Both the position numbers and the translations under genes were made by a program. 35,914 nucleotides of DNA from Pseudopedobacter sp038237895 (GTDB lineage Bacteria; Bacteroidota; Bacteroidia; Sphingobacteriales; Sphingobacteriaceae). The notes under the pieces were generated by a model. It saw only the letters and a list, made by a program, of their open reading frames with translations, ran no database searches and was not told the DNA's origin. The stretch covers positions 1 through 35,914 of the forward strand of contig JBBRYE010000019.1 in NCBI GenBank assembly GCA_038237895.1. Reading direction: 5' to 3'. This document shows, piece by piece, positions 15,946-24,903 of the stretch (position 1 is the stretch's first letter; each line of letters starts with the position of its first letter).

Positions 15946-16477
15946 TAGCCGGATTTCCAACTGCCATACTGTTATCAGGGATATTTTTTGTCACCACGCT
16001 TCCGGCACCAATAATACAATTGTTTCCAATACTTACTCCTGGCAAAATAATGGCATTTCCTCCAATCCAACAATCATCACCAATAGAAACGGGTTTTGAA
16101 AATTCTAGGGTTTTTCTAATTTCTTTATTTTCTGGATGTGATGCGCCATAGATTTGGACACCCGGACCAAAAAATACGTTAGAGCCAATATTAATTTTTA
16201 TGGTATCTAAAACAACACAGTTTACATTGAAATATACATTATCGCCACAGTAAATATTATAGCCGTAATCGCAATGAAAAGGAGGTTCTATATAAAAGTT
16301 TTTTCCCGTGTTTGGTATTAAAGTTTTAATAATATCTTTCGCAGGTTTGGTTACCAAATATTCGGTAATATTCAATTGTCTAAGTAATCGTTTCGCGTTT
16401 CTTCTTTCTTTTAATAGTTCGGTATCGTTGGCTAAATAGAGCTCGCCAGCTAACATTTTTTCTTTTTCTGATTTCAT
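15920..16477 (-). CDS. Sugar O-acetyltransferase, left-handed beta-helix (Maa/NodL type)
   Basis: This cytoplasmic enzyme transfers acetyl from acetyl-CoA to a sugar hydroxyl. The 185-residue length and order fit the maltose/galactoside acetyltransferase group. The N-terminal Mac domain (MKSEKEKMLAGELYLANDTEL, about 1-55) precedes PFHCDYGYNIYCGDNVYFNVNCVVLD. Hexapeptide repeats follow with the catalytic His in YGASHPENKE. The coil ends GDDCWIGGNAIILPGVSIGNNCIIGAGSVVTKNI and GNPAKVIR. The last five residues (RFLGS) are encoded by DNA belonging to the TTAG-type repeat, so the C-terminus seems to be repeat-derived. It is third in the thioesterase - folC operon with 11-base gaps. Natural acceptor sugar unknown. 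Confidence 0.9.
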   Translation of the reverse strand: MKSEKEKMLAGELYLANDTELLKERRNAKRLLRQLNITEYLVTKPAKDIIKTLIPNTGKNFYIEPPFHCDYGYNIYCGDNVYFNVNCVVLDTIKINIGSNVFFGPGVQIYGASHPENKEIRKTLEFSKPVSIGDDCWIGGNAIILPGVSIGNNCIIGAGSVVTKNIPDNSMAVGNPAKVIRFLGS

Positions 16478-16488
16478 AATAATTGAAT

Positions 16489-17769
16489 TTATAAAGCCTC
16501 CGCTACCACAAAGGTGCTTCCACCAATAAAAATAAAATCATCAAGATTTGCATTTTCTTTAGCCGCTTTTATTGCTATCTCAACATCGGCGTAAGCCAAA
16601 CCATTTAAATTAAATTTTGAAGCTTCTTCTTTTAATTGATCTGAAGGTTTAGCCCTCTCTAATTTTGGAGCACAAAAATAATAGGTGGCTTCAGTTGGTA
16701 ATATTCTCAATATTTTAGAAATATCCTTATCCTTCACCATTCCAATTACAAAATGTAAATGGTTAAATTTAGTTTGGTTAATATTATTAAGAACCTCTTT
16801 AATACCATCTTCATTATGTCCAGTATCGCAGATTATTAATGGGTTTTCTGATAATGTTTGCCAGCGTCCCATTAAACCGGTTAGTTTTTTTACCTGGCTT
16901 AAAGCCGATATCAAAACTTTATCATCTATATTAAAACCTTTCTCCTTTAGCTGATTTATTGTACTTAAAACCGTTTTGATATTTTTAATTTGATAAGTTC
17001 CGGTCAGGTCTAAAGCAATTTGATAGCTTTTTTCTTTACTATGGATTTCAATTTCTCTTTTGCCGTTTACAATTTTGCTATCGTTAAAACACCATTCGTT
17101 AGTCGCAAATGTGAGTTCTGCGTTTTGTTCCTTTGCTTTATCTATAAAAACCTGTTTAACATCTTCTTGATATTCCCCGATAATAACTGGAATATCTTTC
17201 TTGATAATTCCTGCTTTTTCAAAAGCGATTTTCTGTAAAGTATCGCCCAAAATATCTATATGATCCATACTGATATTTGTGATTACAGAAACTTCTGGAC
17301 TGATCACATTTGTAGAATCTAATCGGCCGCCCAAACCCACTTCAATAATGGCAATATCTACTTTATGTTTAGCAAAATGTTCAAATGCTAAACCAACAGT
17401 AGCCTCAAAAAAAGAAGGTGAAATTTCCTCAATAAATGTTTGATTTTCTTCTACAAAATCAACCACTTCCTGTTCAGAAATCATTTCTCCATTTATTTTA
17501 ATTCTTTCTCTAAAATCTTTTAAATGAGGAGAGGTGTATAAACCAGTTTTGTAACCAGCTTTTTGCAATATTGCCGCTAAAATATGCGATGTAGATCCTT
17601 TTCCGTTGGTGCCTGCAACATGAACAGATTTAAATTTTTTTTCAGGATGATCTAAATGTTCACAAAATTTGATAGTATTACCTAAATCGTTTTTTAATGC
17701 TGCAGCACCCACTCTGGTAAACATTGGTAATTTTGCATATAGATAGGAAAGCGTTTGTGCGTAATCCAT
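16489..17769 (-). CDS. folC: Folylpolyglutamate / dihydrofolate synthase FolC
   Basis: FolC adds glutamate to dihydropteroate and/or to reduced folates, using ATP. The 426-residue protein is of the Mur-ligase type. The P-loop is HVAGTNGKGSTSHILAA (50-66). LYTSPHLKDFRERIKING, the omega-loop/substrate segment IIEVGLGGRLDSTNVI, ITNISMDHIDILGDT and KAGIIKKDIPVIIGE follow in canonical order. GRWQ near residue 305 and DTGHNEDGIKE mark the C-terminal domain. It lies 11 bases from both the upstream thioesterase and the downstream acetyltransferase genes. Whether both synthase activities are present cannot be told from sequence alone. Together with folA and thyA in this window it serves one-carbon metabolism. 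Confidence 0.95.
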   Translation of the reverse strand: MDYAQTLSYLYAKLPMFTRVGAAALKNDLGNTIKFCEHLDHPEKKFKSVHVAGTNGKGSTSHILAAILQKAGYKTGLYTSPHLKDFRERIKINGEMISEQEVVDFVEENQTFIEEISPSFFEATVGLAFEHFAKHKVDIAIIEVGLGGRLDSTNVISPEVSVITNISMDHIDILGDTLQKIAFEKAGIIKKDIPVIIGEYQEDVKQVFIDKAKEQNAELTFATNEWCFNDSKIVNGKREIEIHSKEKSYQIALDLTGTYQIKNIKTVLSTINQLKEKGFNIDDKVLISALSQVKKLTGLMGRWQTLSENPLIICDTGHNEDGIKEVLNNINQTKFNHLHFVIGMVKDKDISKILRILPTEATYYFCAPKLERAKPSDQLKEEASKFNLNGLAYADVEIAIKAAKENANLDDFIFIGGSTFVVAEAL

Positions 17770-17780
17770 TAAAATAAATT

Positions 17781-18302
17781 TTACTGTTTTACTGCCGTAA
17801 ATAAAGCCTTTAATTCTGTAGCATCATCAGGCTTCATTTTTCCTCCTAAAATTAACCTTAATTGCCTGCGACGTAAAGCACCATTAAATAATTCTTTTTC
17901 TTCATCCGTTTCAGGAATAATAATCGGAACAGGAATAGCTTTAGAATCATCATCTACAGCAACAAAAGTATAATATGCCTCATTAGATTTTACTTTATGT
18001 CCGGACGGAATATTCTCTGCCCAAACATCTAACCTCACTTCAACCGATGTATTAAAAGCTCTGGTTACTTTGGCGTGAATAGTAACAACATCTCCTAATT
18101 TTATAGGATGAGAAAAAGAAACGTTATCAACAGAAGCTGTTACTACTATATTATTGCAATGTTTTTGTGCAGAAATGGCAGCAGCAATATCCATCCAATG
18201 TAATAATCTACCTCCCATTAAATTGTTTAAAGTATTGGTGTCATTGGGTAAAACCAATTCATTCATGGTAATGTAAGAGCCCTGTGGGTGTTTTTCTTTC
18301 AT
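17781..18302 (-). CDS. Hotdog-fold acyl-CoA thioesterase
   Basis: This cytoplasmic acyl-CoA hydrolase is of the YciA/BACH-like hotdog family. The 173-residue protein carries the helix segment NTLNNLMGGRLLHWMDIAAAISAQKHC with the conserved N-x-x-GG-x-x-L-x-W-x-D pattern (Asp is the usual catalytic residue). VTASVDNVSFSHPIKLGDVVTIHAKV (strand pair) and SNEAYYTFVAVD follow. The tail (RRRQLRLILGGKM) is also common in this group. Substrate chain length is unknown. It is the first gene of an operon with folC and the acetyltransferase. A TAnnTTTG element lies about 65 bases upstream. Confidence 0.9.
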   Translation of the reverse strand: MKEKHPQGSYITMNELVLPNDTNTLNNLMGGRLLHWMDIAAAISAQKHCNNIVVTASVDNVSFSHPIKLGDVVTIHAKVTRAFNTSVEVRLDVWAENIPSGHKVKSNEAYYTFVAVDDDSKAIPVPIIIPETDEEKELFNGALRRRQLRLILGGKMKPDDATELKALFTAVKQ

Positions 18303-18345
18303 GGTTATTTTTATTGTAACTATTGGTCAGAAGTTTTAAGTTCGA

Positions 18346-18423
18346 AGTCCGATGCTTGGATAACATACAAAGTTAAATTTATCAGTGAATTTTTTATAAC
18401 CTTTAATCTTCGGACATCGGACT
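18346..18423. repeat. Inverted AGTCCGATG element
   Basis: AGTCCGATG (18346-18354) and CATCGGACT (18415-18423) are exact reverse complements. The right side also holds a tandem TCGGAC pair. It lies between the T9SS plug gene and the thioesterase gene and encloses the promoter-like element at 18368. Confidence 0.55.
18368..18375 (-). promoter_or_regulatory. -7 element candidate for thioesterase-folC operon
   Basis: Leftward TAACTTTG matches TAnnTTTG exactly. No convincing TTTG is seen 17-20 bases further upstream, so support is partial. Confidence 0.35.
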
Positions 18424-18440
18424 AATTAACTACCGATTTA

Positions 18441-19814
18441 TTAAAAATTTCTCGGATATTTTACTGTATTTAATTCTGTAAAAGCAATTAATTCATCAAA
18501 CCTACCACCAGGCTGGCGATAATAAATTAAAATTTGATAATCGTTTTCGGTTTGATAAAAAGCACCATCAAATGCGTTTTCATTTATAGTTTTTCCATTT
18601 TCATCAGCCCAAATATAATGGTAATCTACCACTCCTTGTTTAAGAGGAATAGTTAGATTAAAGGTCTTCTGAATTGGGTCATAAACCATTCGGTTTTTAA
18701 TATTTTTTTGATAAGCATTAAACTTCCCTACCACATAAGCAAAACCCTTATCATCTGGTGCTTCTGCCTTTAAAGCAAAATTGATATTTCCATAATCAGC
18801 ATCATAATCTGGTGTATTTCCATCTTGATTTAAAATAAAGAAATTACCATTTTCATCATACTGAAAAGAATAATTCGGAATATTCTTGCTCACATCCGAA
18901 AATAAATTTACGGTATAAATTGAGTCTTTAATATTTTCATAAACCCCTTCGGATTTGAACCTGAAACTTCGAGTGTCAAATCTTCTAAACTCATTACCAG
19001 CCGCAAAATCAAAAGTACTATTATCATTAAAAACCAATTGATTGTTTCTGATAAATAGCGGACGTTGTGTACTTTGAGAAACGCTAGAACGTCCGTTTTG
19101 CATTACCAAAGCCGTAATTTCTTGATATGGATTTTGGATATTTAAACCAGGATGAAAAACGCTAAAGTTGATTTTTTGATCTTTATCTCTTAAAGAAACC
19201 TGACTAGAAGGAGCAATTTCGGCTTGTAGAGAAACTTTTTGGCCTAAAATATAAAAACGTCTGGTAATCAATAATCTTGTTTGATCACCATCTTCATAAA
19301 CTTTTAAAAGATAATTGCCAGATAATTTTGGGATAACATTTAGATTGGGAAGCGTAATTTCGTAATGCGTATATTTTTGGAAAGTGTTAAAAGAAAAGCG
19401 ATAATCATTTACCCTATCCTCACTAAAGCTTTCAACATAATCTAAACTTGAAATAGCCGAAGGTTTCCAATTGGCATCGCAGTGTGTTACGCTATAGTAT
19501 AAATTTCTACTTCCTCCGCGTAAATCATCAAATTTAAATCTTAATCTTTCTGGGCTGCCTAAATTTAAAACCGGAAAAGATTGGTCTTTTTTATCGTTAT
19601 AAAATTCAACACTTTTAATCTCAGGAATATAATTTATATCATCAAAAACAGTTTGTACGGATGGAATTTGAACCCTAACTATACGCTCTTTTTTTTGTTT
19701 TTGAGCATAACAGGAAGTCGAAATTAATATAGTTGCAAGTGATAATAAACTAAGTTTAAAATCAATAGATAAACCAAATATTTTTTGAATAAACCAATTT
19801 TTATTTTTTACCAA
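18441..19814 (-). CDS. Type IX secretion system plug protein (DUF5103)
   Basis: This 457-residue protein has an N-terminal signal (hydrophobic about 19-35, ending STSCYAQ). It then has the DUF5103 order: SVEFYNDKKDQSFPVLNLGSPERLRFKFDDL, YYSVTHCDANWKPS, EDRVNDYRFSFNTFQKYTHYEITLPN, LSGNYLLKVYEDGD, and near the end FNLTIPLKQGVVDYHYIW. In Flavobacterium johnsoniae this family supplies the plug that closes the SprA translocon of the type IX secretion system. Its presence implies a T9SS elsewhere in this genome. No protein in the window shows an obvious T9SS C-terminal sorting domain. Transcribed leftward, apparently alone; no other in-frame Met is close to the start. Confidence 0.87.
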   Translation of the reverse strand: MVKNKNWFIQKIFGLSIDFKLSLLSLATILISTSCYAQKQKKERIVRVQIPSVQTVFDDINYIPEIKSVEFYNDKKDQSFPVLNLGSPERLRFKFDDLRGGSRNLYYSVTHCDANWKPSAISSLDYVESFSEDRVNDYRFSFNTFQKYTHYEITLPNLNVIPKLSGNYLLKVYEDGDQTRLLITRRFYILGQKVSLQAEIAPSSQVSLRDKDQKINFSVFHPGLNIQNPYQEITALVMQNGRSSVSQSTQRPLFIRNNQLVFNDNSTFDFAAGNEFRRFDTRSFRFKSEGVYENIKDSIYTVNLFSDVSKNIPNYSFQYDENGNFFILNQDGNTPDYDADYGNINFALKAEAPDDKGFAYVVGKFNAYQKNIKNRMVYDPIQKTFNLTIPLKQGVVDYHYIWADENGKTINENAFDGAFYQTENDYQILIYYRQPGGRFDELIAFTELNTVKYPRNF

Positions 19815-19940
19815 GATGCTTAAAATTTAGTTAAAAAAAATTAACGATAAGCTGATGATTTTGTTTCTTTTTTAATTAGAATTGAGAATTGAGATTGAGT
19901 AATTACTATCAAGATGAAGTACCTGATTTTTTACTTCTTA

Positions 19941-19985
19941 CTACCGAACAAACTAACAAACTAACCACCTAAAAATCTAACTCTC
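19941..19985. repeat. TTAG-type intergenic repeat after ABC-F gene
   Basis: On the minus strand, directly after the ABC-F stop, the sequence reads ATTTTTAGGTGGTTAGTTTG and continues with TTAGTTTGTTCGG. The same phrase lies at the end of the acetyltransferase gene (15904-15945) and resembles the start of the tract after 34002. A run of GAATTGAGA-type tandem bases (19878-19898) is adjacent. Confidence 0.6.
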
Positions 19986-21893
19986 TAAAACCATTATTTC
20001 CTCGGCCAATTGTTCCCAATGTAATTGAGCAGCGCCTAAACTTTCTTTTGCTTTTGCATATTGTTCGTTAGTTTCGGCAAGTTTTTTTGAATTACTGTAA
20101 ACTTCTTCTTTAGCAATTTCTGCCTCTAAATCCTTTACTGACTTTTCTTTTACTGCAATATCGTCTTCTAAAATTTGTAAAGATTGATTTAATTTTTTTA
20201 GTTGCTTTTTCTTTTCTTCTAAATCAGATGGTTTAAGTTCTACCTTTTTAGGTTTTTCTGCTTTTGCAGGTTTAATACCGCCTTGATCTCCAGTTTTTTC
20301 TCTTTTTGCTTGCCATTCTTCATATTCTTGATAAGTGCCAGGATATTCTTGAATGTCTTGTCCTTCTATAAACCAAATTTTATTAGCAACGTTATCTAAG
20401 AAATATCTATCGTGAGAAACAGCAATTAAAGTGCCTTCATATTGTTGTAAAGCCTGAATTAAGATATTTACGGATTGAATATCCAGGTGGTTGGTTGGTT
20501 CATCTAATATCAAGAAGTTAGAATCAGTAGTTAACGATTTAGCTAAAGCAACCCTGGATTTTTCTCCTCCAGAAAGCACTCTAATTTTCTTAAAAACATC
20601 ATCGCCAGTAAAAAGAAAGCATCCTAATATTGAACGGATTTCTGTATCACTATGCTTTGGAGCAAAAGATTGTAGCTCTTCTAATATCGAATTATCAAGA
20701 TGTAAACTTTCTAATTGATGTTGAGCAAAAAAGGTAGTAGTAACATTGTGCCCAGTTTCGCAAGTTCCTTTATAGGTTTCGGTATTGGCAATCATCCTTA
20801 ATAAAGTTGATTTCCCTTTTCCGTTTGCACCAATCAACGCAATTTTATCCCCTTTTTCTATAACACCATCGGCATTATTTAAAATATCGATGTTAGGATA
20901 ACTTTTATAAGCGTTTTCAATCCTAATTACATGTCGCCCGGAAGGTTTAGAAAATTTAAACCTGAAATTTACAGTTGGGTTTTCATCATCAACATCCTCT
21001 ACACGTTCCATTTTATCCAACGCTTTCATCCTTGATTGCGCCATTTTTGCTTTAGATGCTTTTGCCCTAAAACGTTCAATCAAACGCTCTTCCTGCTTAA
21101 TTTTAGCTTGCTGATTTTTAAATTCTCCCTTTTGAATCTCGCCTCGAAGTGCTTTTTCTTCTAAATAGAAAGTATAATTTCCAGAATAAATGGTCAAGTT
21201 TCCTTTACGGGATTCTACAATCCTGTTTACAATCCTATCCAAGAAATATCTATCGTGAGAAACAATTACAATTGCGCCATCAAAACCATTTAAGTAGGTT
21301 TCTAGCCATTTAATGGAAGGTAAATCCATGTGGTTGGTTGGCTCATCCAGCAGTAAAATATCTGGTGTTTGTAGTAAAATCTTTGCCAACATTACACGCA
21401 TACGCCAACCTCCAGAAAAGGTATTTAACGGACGATGTTGATCTTCACTTGTAAAACCTAAACCGGCTAAAATTTCATTTGCCCTGTATTCTATACTGTA
21501 ACCATCTAAGGCTTCAAACTCTAATTGTTTATCACTCAGTTTATTTAAAACTTCTTCAGAATAATCGGTTTCAATTTTTTTTAATAAAACCTCAATTTCA
21601 TCATGCAGCTGGTTTTGGCGTTCAAAAGCTTCCATAGCAACATGAAGAATACTATGATGAGAATCGTAAGAAAGTAAATCTTGGTTTAAATAGCCAATTT
21701 TTAAATCTTTAGCCATAGAAACCGTACCCATAGAAGGTTGATATTCGCCTACTATAATTTTTAAGAGCGTAGATTTACCGGTACCGTTAGCACCAATTAA
21801 TCCTATTTTTTCGCCTGGTTTAATGTGCCAATTGGCCTCATCATATAAAGCCCTAGAGCCAATTAAAAAAGTTAAATCGTTTATTGAAATCAT
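19977..21893 (-). CDS. ABC-F family ATPase (ribosome-associated type)
   Basis: The 638-residue soluble protein has two ABC ATPase domains and no membrane segments. Domain 1 has Walker A GANGTGKST (34-42), signature FSGGWRMR and Walker B ILLLDEPTNHMDL. Domain 2 has GANGKGKST, signature LSGGEKSR and FLILDEPTNHLDI. Both end with SHDRYFLD. The linker between them (LRGEIQKGEFKNQQAKIKQEE onward) is the helical P-site-tRNA-interaction motif region. A Lys/Glu-rich coiled coil follows domain 2 (about 545-638). ABC-F proteins bind the ribosomal E site and relieve stalling or confer antibiotic protection. This looks like a housekeeping Uup/YheS-like member; a resistance role cannot be excluded. Confidence 0.93.
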   Translation of the reverse strand: MISINDLTFLIGSRALYDEANWHIKPGEKIGLIGANGTGKSTLLKIIVGEYQPSMGTVSMAKDLKIGYLNQDLLSYDSHHSILHVAMEAFERQNQLHDEIEVLLKKIETDYSEEVLNKLSDKQLEFEALDGYSIEYRANEILAGLGFTSEDQHRPLNTFSGGWRMRVMLAKILLQTPDILLLDEPTNHMDLPSIKWLETYLNGFDGAIVIVSHDRYFLDRIVNRIVESRKGNLTIYSGNYTFYLEEKALRGEIQKGEFKNQQAKIKQEERLIERFRAKASKAKMAQSRMKALDKMERVEDVDDENPTVNFRFKFSKPSGRHVIRIENAYKSYPNIDILNNADGVIEKGDKIALIGANGKGKSTLLRMIANTETYKGTCETGHNVTTTFFAQHQLESLHLDNSILEELQSFAPKHSDTEIRSILGCFLFTGDDVFKKIRVLSGGEKSRVALAKSLTTDSNFLILDEPTNHLDIQSVNILIQALQQYEGTLIAVSHDRYFLDNVANKIWFIEGQDIQEYPGTYQEYEEWQAKREKTGDQGGIKPAKAEKPKKVELKPSDLEEKKKQLKKLNQSLQILEDDIAVKEKSVKDLEAEIAKEEVYSNSKKLAETNEQYAKAKESLGAAQLHWEQLAEEIMVLES

Positions 21894-21900
21894 TTGGGCG

Positions 21901-21908
21901 CAAAGGTA
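21901..21908 (-). promoter_or_regulatory. -7 promoter element just before ABC-F gene
   Basis: Leftward TACCTTTG fits the TAnnTTTG consensus and ends 8 bases before the ATG. Transcription would begin within a few bases of the start codon, giving a leaderless or near-leaderless mRNA. A -33 TTTG is not obvious. Confidence 0.4.
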
Positions 21909-21949
21909 TGAAAATTGAAGGAAGAATTTTTGAAGATTAAATGGATGGT

Positions 21950-22366
21950 TTATTTCTTTACGGTGATAGCCGTTCCAACAACTCCAGCATAGAAAACTAT
22001 AATTTCCGCAGGTTTATCTCCCTTATTTTCTCCATAATGATACTTGTTTACCAACTCTATAATGCTATCGCCAGCTTTCAATTCCAAAATATTATTTTTA
22101 TCATCAATTACCGTAAGAACTCCCGTGAGTAAAACGCCAGCATTTATTACTAAATGTTTATGCAAATCTAGTTTTTGATGAGGTGGAATCACTATTTTTA
22201 AAATGGTGATTTTTGGTTGACCATTTGGATAAGCAGGAAGTGTATCTCCATTCCAACTTTGAGTGCTTTCTGCTATTTTTGTAACTTCAATTTTATCTTT
22301 GATTTCTTGCGAAAAGGAATTAAATGTAAAACCTAAAAGAAGTATGCTAATTAGAATTTTTCTCAT
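21950..22366 (-). CDS. Secreted cupin-domain protein
   Basis: This 138-residue protein has a signal peptide (MRKILISILLLGFTFNSFSQ). The rest is one small cupin barrel. Motif 1 is IPPHQKLDLHKHLVINAGVLLTGVLTVI, with His residues of the HxH metal site in LHKH. Motif 2 is LKAGDSIIELVNKYHYGENKGDKPAEIIVFYAG, where KYHYG carries the last His. It is probably a periplasmic metal-binding cupin; substrate and reaction are unknown. It lies between the ABC-F gene (56 bases downstream) and the M1 peptidase gene (58 bases upstream), all leftward. Whether they share a transcript is unclear because a promoter-like element lies before the ABC-F gene. Confidence 0.85.
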   Translation of the reverse strand: MRKILISILLLGFTFNSFSQEIKDKIEVTKIAESTQSWNGDTLPAYPNGQPKITILKIVIPPHQKLDLHKHLVINAGVLLTGVLTVIDDKNNILELKAGDSIIELVNKYHYGENKGDKPAEIIVFYAGVVGTAITVKK

Positions 22367-22424
22367 TATTTATTTTGTAATATAAACTTTAAAAATAGTT
22401 AACCAGGCTTAAACCGATCAAATT

Positions 22425-24287
22425 CTAATCAGCAATCCAGGTGTTATTCTTAACATCAGCATCCATAAAAATACCCCCATCTAAGGTTATACTTTTAATT
22501 TCTGTCCCCGTTCTTAAAGTTAAAACTATTTGCTTCTGGTTTTTTTCCCAAACGGCAGGTGTTTGGTGATAGGTATTTACACTTCCATCATTGTGAGAAA
22601 CTAATATATCAAATGGAACCGCAAAACCACCAACATTATTGATAGTAAATTGTTGTGTATCGTTGGTTTTTTGGAATACTTTATTCAAATCTAAATCGAT
22701 GTAATTAGGGGTAAAGAACCAGTTATAAAAAAACCAATCCAAATTTTTACCTGAACCGCTTTTCATCGAATTAAAATAATCCCAAGGAATTGGATGCTTT
22801 CCGTTCCAATTGTTCATGTAAGTATGTAATGCTTTTTTAAATAAATCATCGCCCAACATATCTTTTAATGCCAAATAACTTAAAGAGGGCTTGCCGTAAG
22901 AGTTATTTCCAGCACCAAATTTCACTTCTGGAGATGGTGTAATAATCGGGTTTTCATTGGTATGAGATCCATTAATCCAACGTTTAACTCTAAAATTTTT
23001 GTAAAATTCGTCTGCAGCTTTTTTACCGTTTTCAGAAATGCCAATTAAATATTCTAAAGTTGTAGCCCAGCCTTCATCCATAAAAGCATAATAACTTTCG
23101 TTAATGCCCATATAAAACGGAAAGTAAGTATGTGCTTGTTCGTGATCTTGAACCAATTGAGCAAATGTTAAATCTGTTTCATGGCTATCATTTACCATCA
23201 TAGGATACTCCATATCTGCAAATCCTTGTACGGCAGTACTCTTTGAAAAAGGATAGGCTACTCCTGGCCAATTTTTAGAATACCAGCCCAAAGCATATCT
23301 ACTGTTTCTTACTGATAAATGAAAATCGGCCGAGCTATCTGGAAATGCTGCTTGAACACTTGCCCTACGTTTTTTTGCTTCATCAACTATTACACTACTT
23401 GCATCCCAAACGTAATGATTGCCAATTGCCGTAGTTACATCACTGATATTTTTTGCTTTAAAAACCCAGGTATTGGTGTTATTTTGATTTGTAATTGTTT
23501 TTGCATCTAAATCTTTTTGGGTTATAATATTTATAACTGAATCACTGCTTAAAGATGTCTTTAGTTTGTTTGCAAACTCTGGCTCTAGCACTTCAGTTGG
23601 GTTTTTTAAATCTCCAGTTGCCCAAACTATAAAGTTTTTTGGTACCGTTACATTTAGAGTGTAATCGTTAAAATCATTATAGAACTCTAATGAACCCAAA
23701 TGAGGTTGCTTATCCCAACCTTTATAATCATCATAAACAGAAACACGAGGGTAAAAGTAGGCCAAGAAAAACGTTGTAGAATCTATAGCGCCGTCTCTTC
23801 CTTTGCCACTAGACAGTTGATAATGCCAATCAATGGAAAGTTTTACAGAATCATGAGGTATTAAGGTTTTAGCTAACGGAAACATATAATTGGTGGTAGT
23901 TGCCATTTCATTATTCCATGATGATATCTTACCATTTACTTTTATCTGATCGACTGTAATACCTAAATTTGGATTTTCTACTCCGTTTCTTCCTTTACGG
24001 TGCACATTAACAATTAGCTTCATATTCAAGCTATCCAACTTATCAGGACTATTATTAAAATAGGTTATTTCCTCTTTCCCAGTCACTGTTTTATTTGGAG
24101 GAGCTACATTTATAGAAATGTTGTAATGTCCACGGTTTTGCCAGTAATTTTTACCTGGGTTGCCATTCTCGTTTCTAGTTTGTTTTGAGAATGCTTTTTG
24201 AATATTAGCAGGTTTAGTTAATGTTTGTGCGTTTACACTTAATCCAAAAACCAATGCAAACAATAAGAAATATAAAGATTTAGACAT
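22425..24287 (-). CDS. Secreted M1-family zinc metallopeptidase
   Basis: The 620-residue protein has a signal peptide (MSKSLYFLLFALVFGLSVNAQ). A beta-rich N-terminal domain follows, then a gluzincin core. FADMEYPMMV (356-365) stands where aminopeptidases have GAMEN. HEQAH (382-386) plus Glu405 (DEGWAT), spaced exactly 18 residues apart, form the zinc site. Tyr in the YGKPSLSYLALKDMLGDD region may be the transition-state Tyr. The C-terminal beta domain (SVNTYHQTPAVWEKNQKQ onward) is common in Bacteroidota M1 proteins. It is likely a periplasmic or secreted aminopeptidase; no T9SS sorting domain is seen. The variant GAMEN leaves exact peptide specificity open. Confidence 0.93.
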   Translation of the reverse strand: MSKSLYFLLFALVFGLSVNAQTLTKPANIQKAFSKQTRNENGNPGKNYWQNRGHYNISINVAPPNKTVTGKEEITYFNNSPDKLDSLNMKLIVNVHRKGRNGVENPNLGITVDQIKVNGKISSWNNEMATTTNYMFPLAKTLIPHDSVKLSIDWHYQLSSGKGRDGAIDSTTFFLAYFYPRVSVYDDYKGWDKQPHLGSLEFYNDFNDYTLNVTVPKNFIVWATGDLKNPTEVLEPEFANKLKTSLSSDSVINIITQKDLDAKTITNQNNTNTWVFKAKNISDVTTAIGNHYVWDASSVIVDEAKKRRASVQAAFPDSSADFHLSVRNSRYALGWYSKNWPGVAYPFSKSTAVQGFADMEYPMMVNDSHETDLTFAQLVQDHEQAHTYFPFYMGINESYYAFMDEGWATTLEYLIGISENGKKAADEFYKNFRVKRWINGSHTNENPIITPSPEVKFGAGNNSYGKPSLSYLALKDMLGDDLFKKALHTYMNNWNGKHPIPWDYFNSMKSGSGKNLDWFFYNWFFTPNYIDLDLNKVFQKTNDTQQFTINNVGGFAVPFDILVSHNDGSVNTYHQTPAVWEKNQKQIVLTLRTGTEIKSITLDGGIFMDADVKNNTWIAD

Positions 24288-24374
24288 AAAAATAATTTTA
24301 ATCTAAGTTAAATAATGAATGTGCTAAATAGAATATGTATGATAAAAATTACATATTAAAAAATGTGATTACAT

Positions 24375-24408
24375 AAAAAAAGCAAATTGATTTTTCAATT
24401 TGCTTTTT
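24375..24408 (-). terminator. Rho-independent terminator after dps
   Basis: A perfect 14-bp stem (24377-24390 with 24395-24408) has a 4-base loop and is followed leftward by a T-run (A-run at 24375-24381 on the plus strand). It is placed between the dps stop and the M1 peptidase start. Confidence 0.88.
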
Positions 24409-24426
24409 ATTAAAATAGACTTTAAT

Positions 24427-24903
24427 CTAGCTTAAATGTGCCCTTAACATCCAAGCAGTTTTTTCATGTTGTTCCATTAAGCTTGTGATGTAATCACTGT
24501 TACCTTCTGCACCAAATTTATCCGCAAAAGGACCAATATTTCCTCTTAAAAATATAATAATGCTTTCATGATCCTCAAGTAATTCTTTAAATAAATTCTG
24601 ACTATCAAACTTACCAGTAAGTTTTTCTGAGAGATGGCTAAGCTTAACATATTGGCTTAAATCGCCAACTGCATAATGACCGATAGAACGTATTTTTTCT
24701 GCAACGTTATCAACAATAGTTTGTTGATCATTATATAATTCTTCCAAATAAACATGCACTGTATGAAAATCAGGACCAGTAATATTCCAATGGGCATTTA
24801 ACGTTTTAGAATAGAGTATAAACTCATCTGCTAAAATTTTATTTAATTCTTCTGCAATATGCTCTCTGTTTTTATCGGTTATGCCGATGTTGGTTTTTTT
24901 CAT
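24427..24903 (-). CDS. dps: Dps-family ferritin-like DNA protection protein
   Basis: Dps assembles into a dodecamer that oxidises and stores iron, consuming hydrogen peroxide and, in some species, coating DNA. The 158-residue protein carries the inter-subunit ferroxidase set at the spacing seen in Listeria Dps: His38 (NAHWN), His50 (HTVH), Glu54, Asp65 and Glu69 (DNVAEKIRSIG). The four-helix bundle is complete and the N-terminus is short and polar (MKKTNIGITDKNREHIAEEL). It is a single-gene unit with its own terminator. A 10-bp inverted repeat 36-72 bases upstream may be an operator. Confidence 0.94.
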   Translation of the reverse strand: MKKTNIGITDKNREHIAEELNKILADEFILYSKTLNAHWNITGPDFHTVHVYLEELYNDQQTIVDNVAEKIRSIGHYAVGDLSQYVKLSHLSEKLTGKFDSQNLFKELLEDHESIIIFLRGNIGPFADKFGAEGNSDYITSLMEQHEKTAWMLRAHLS

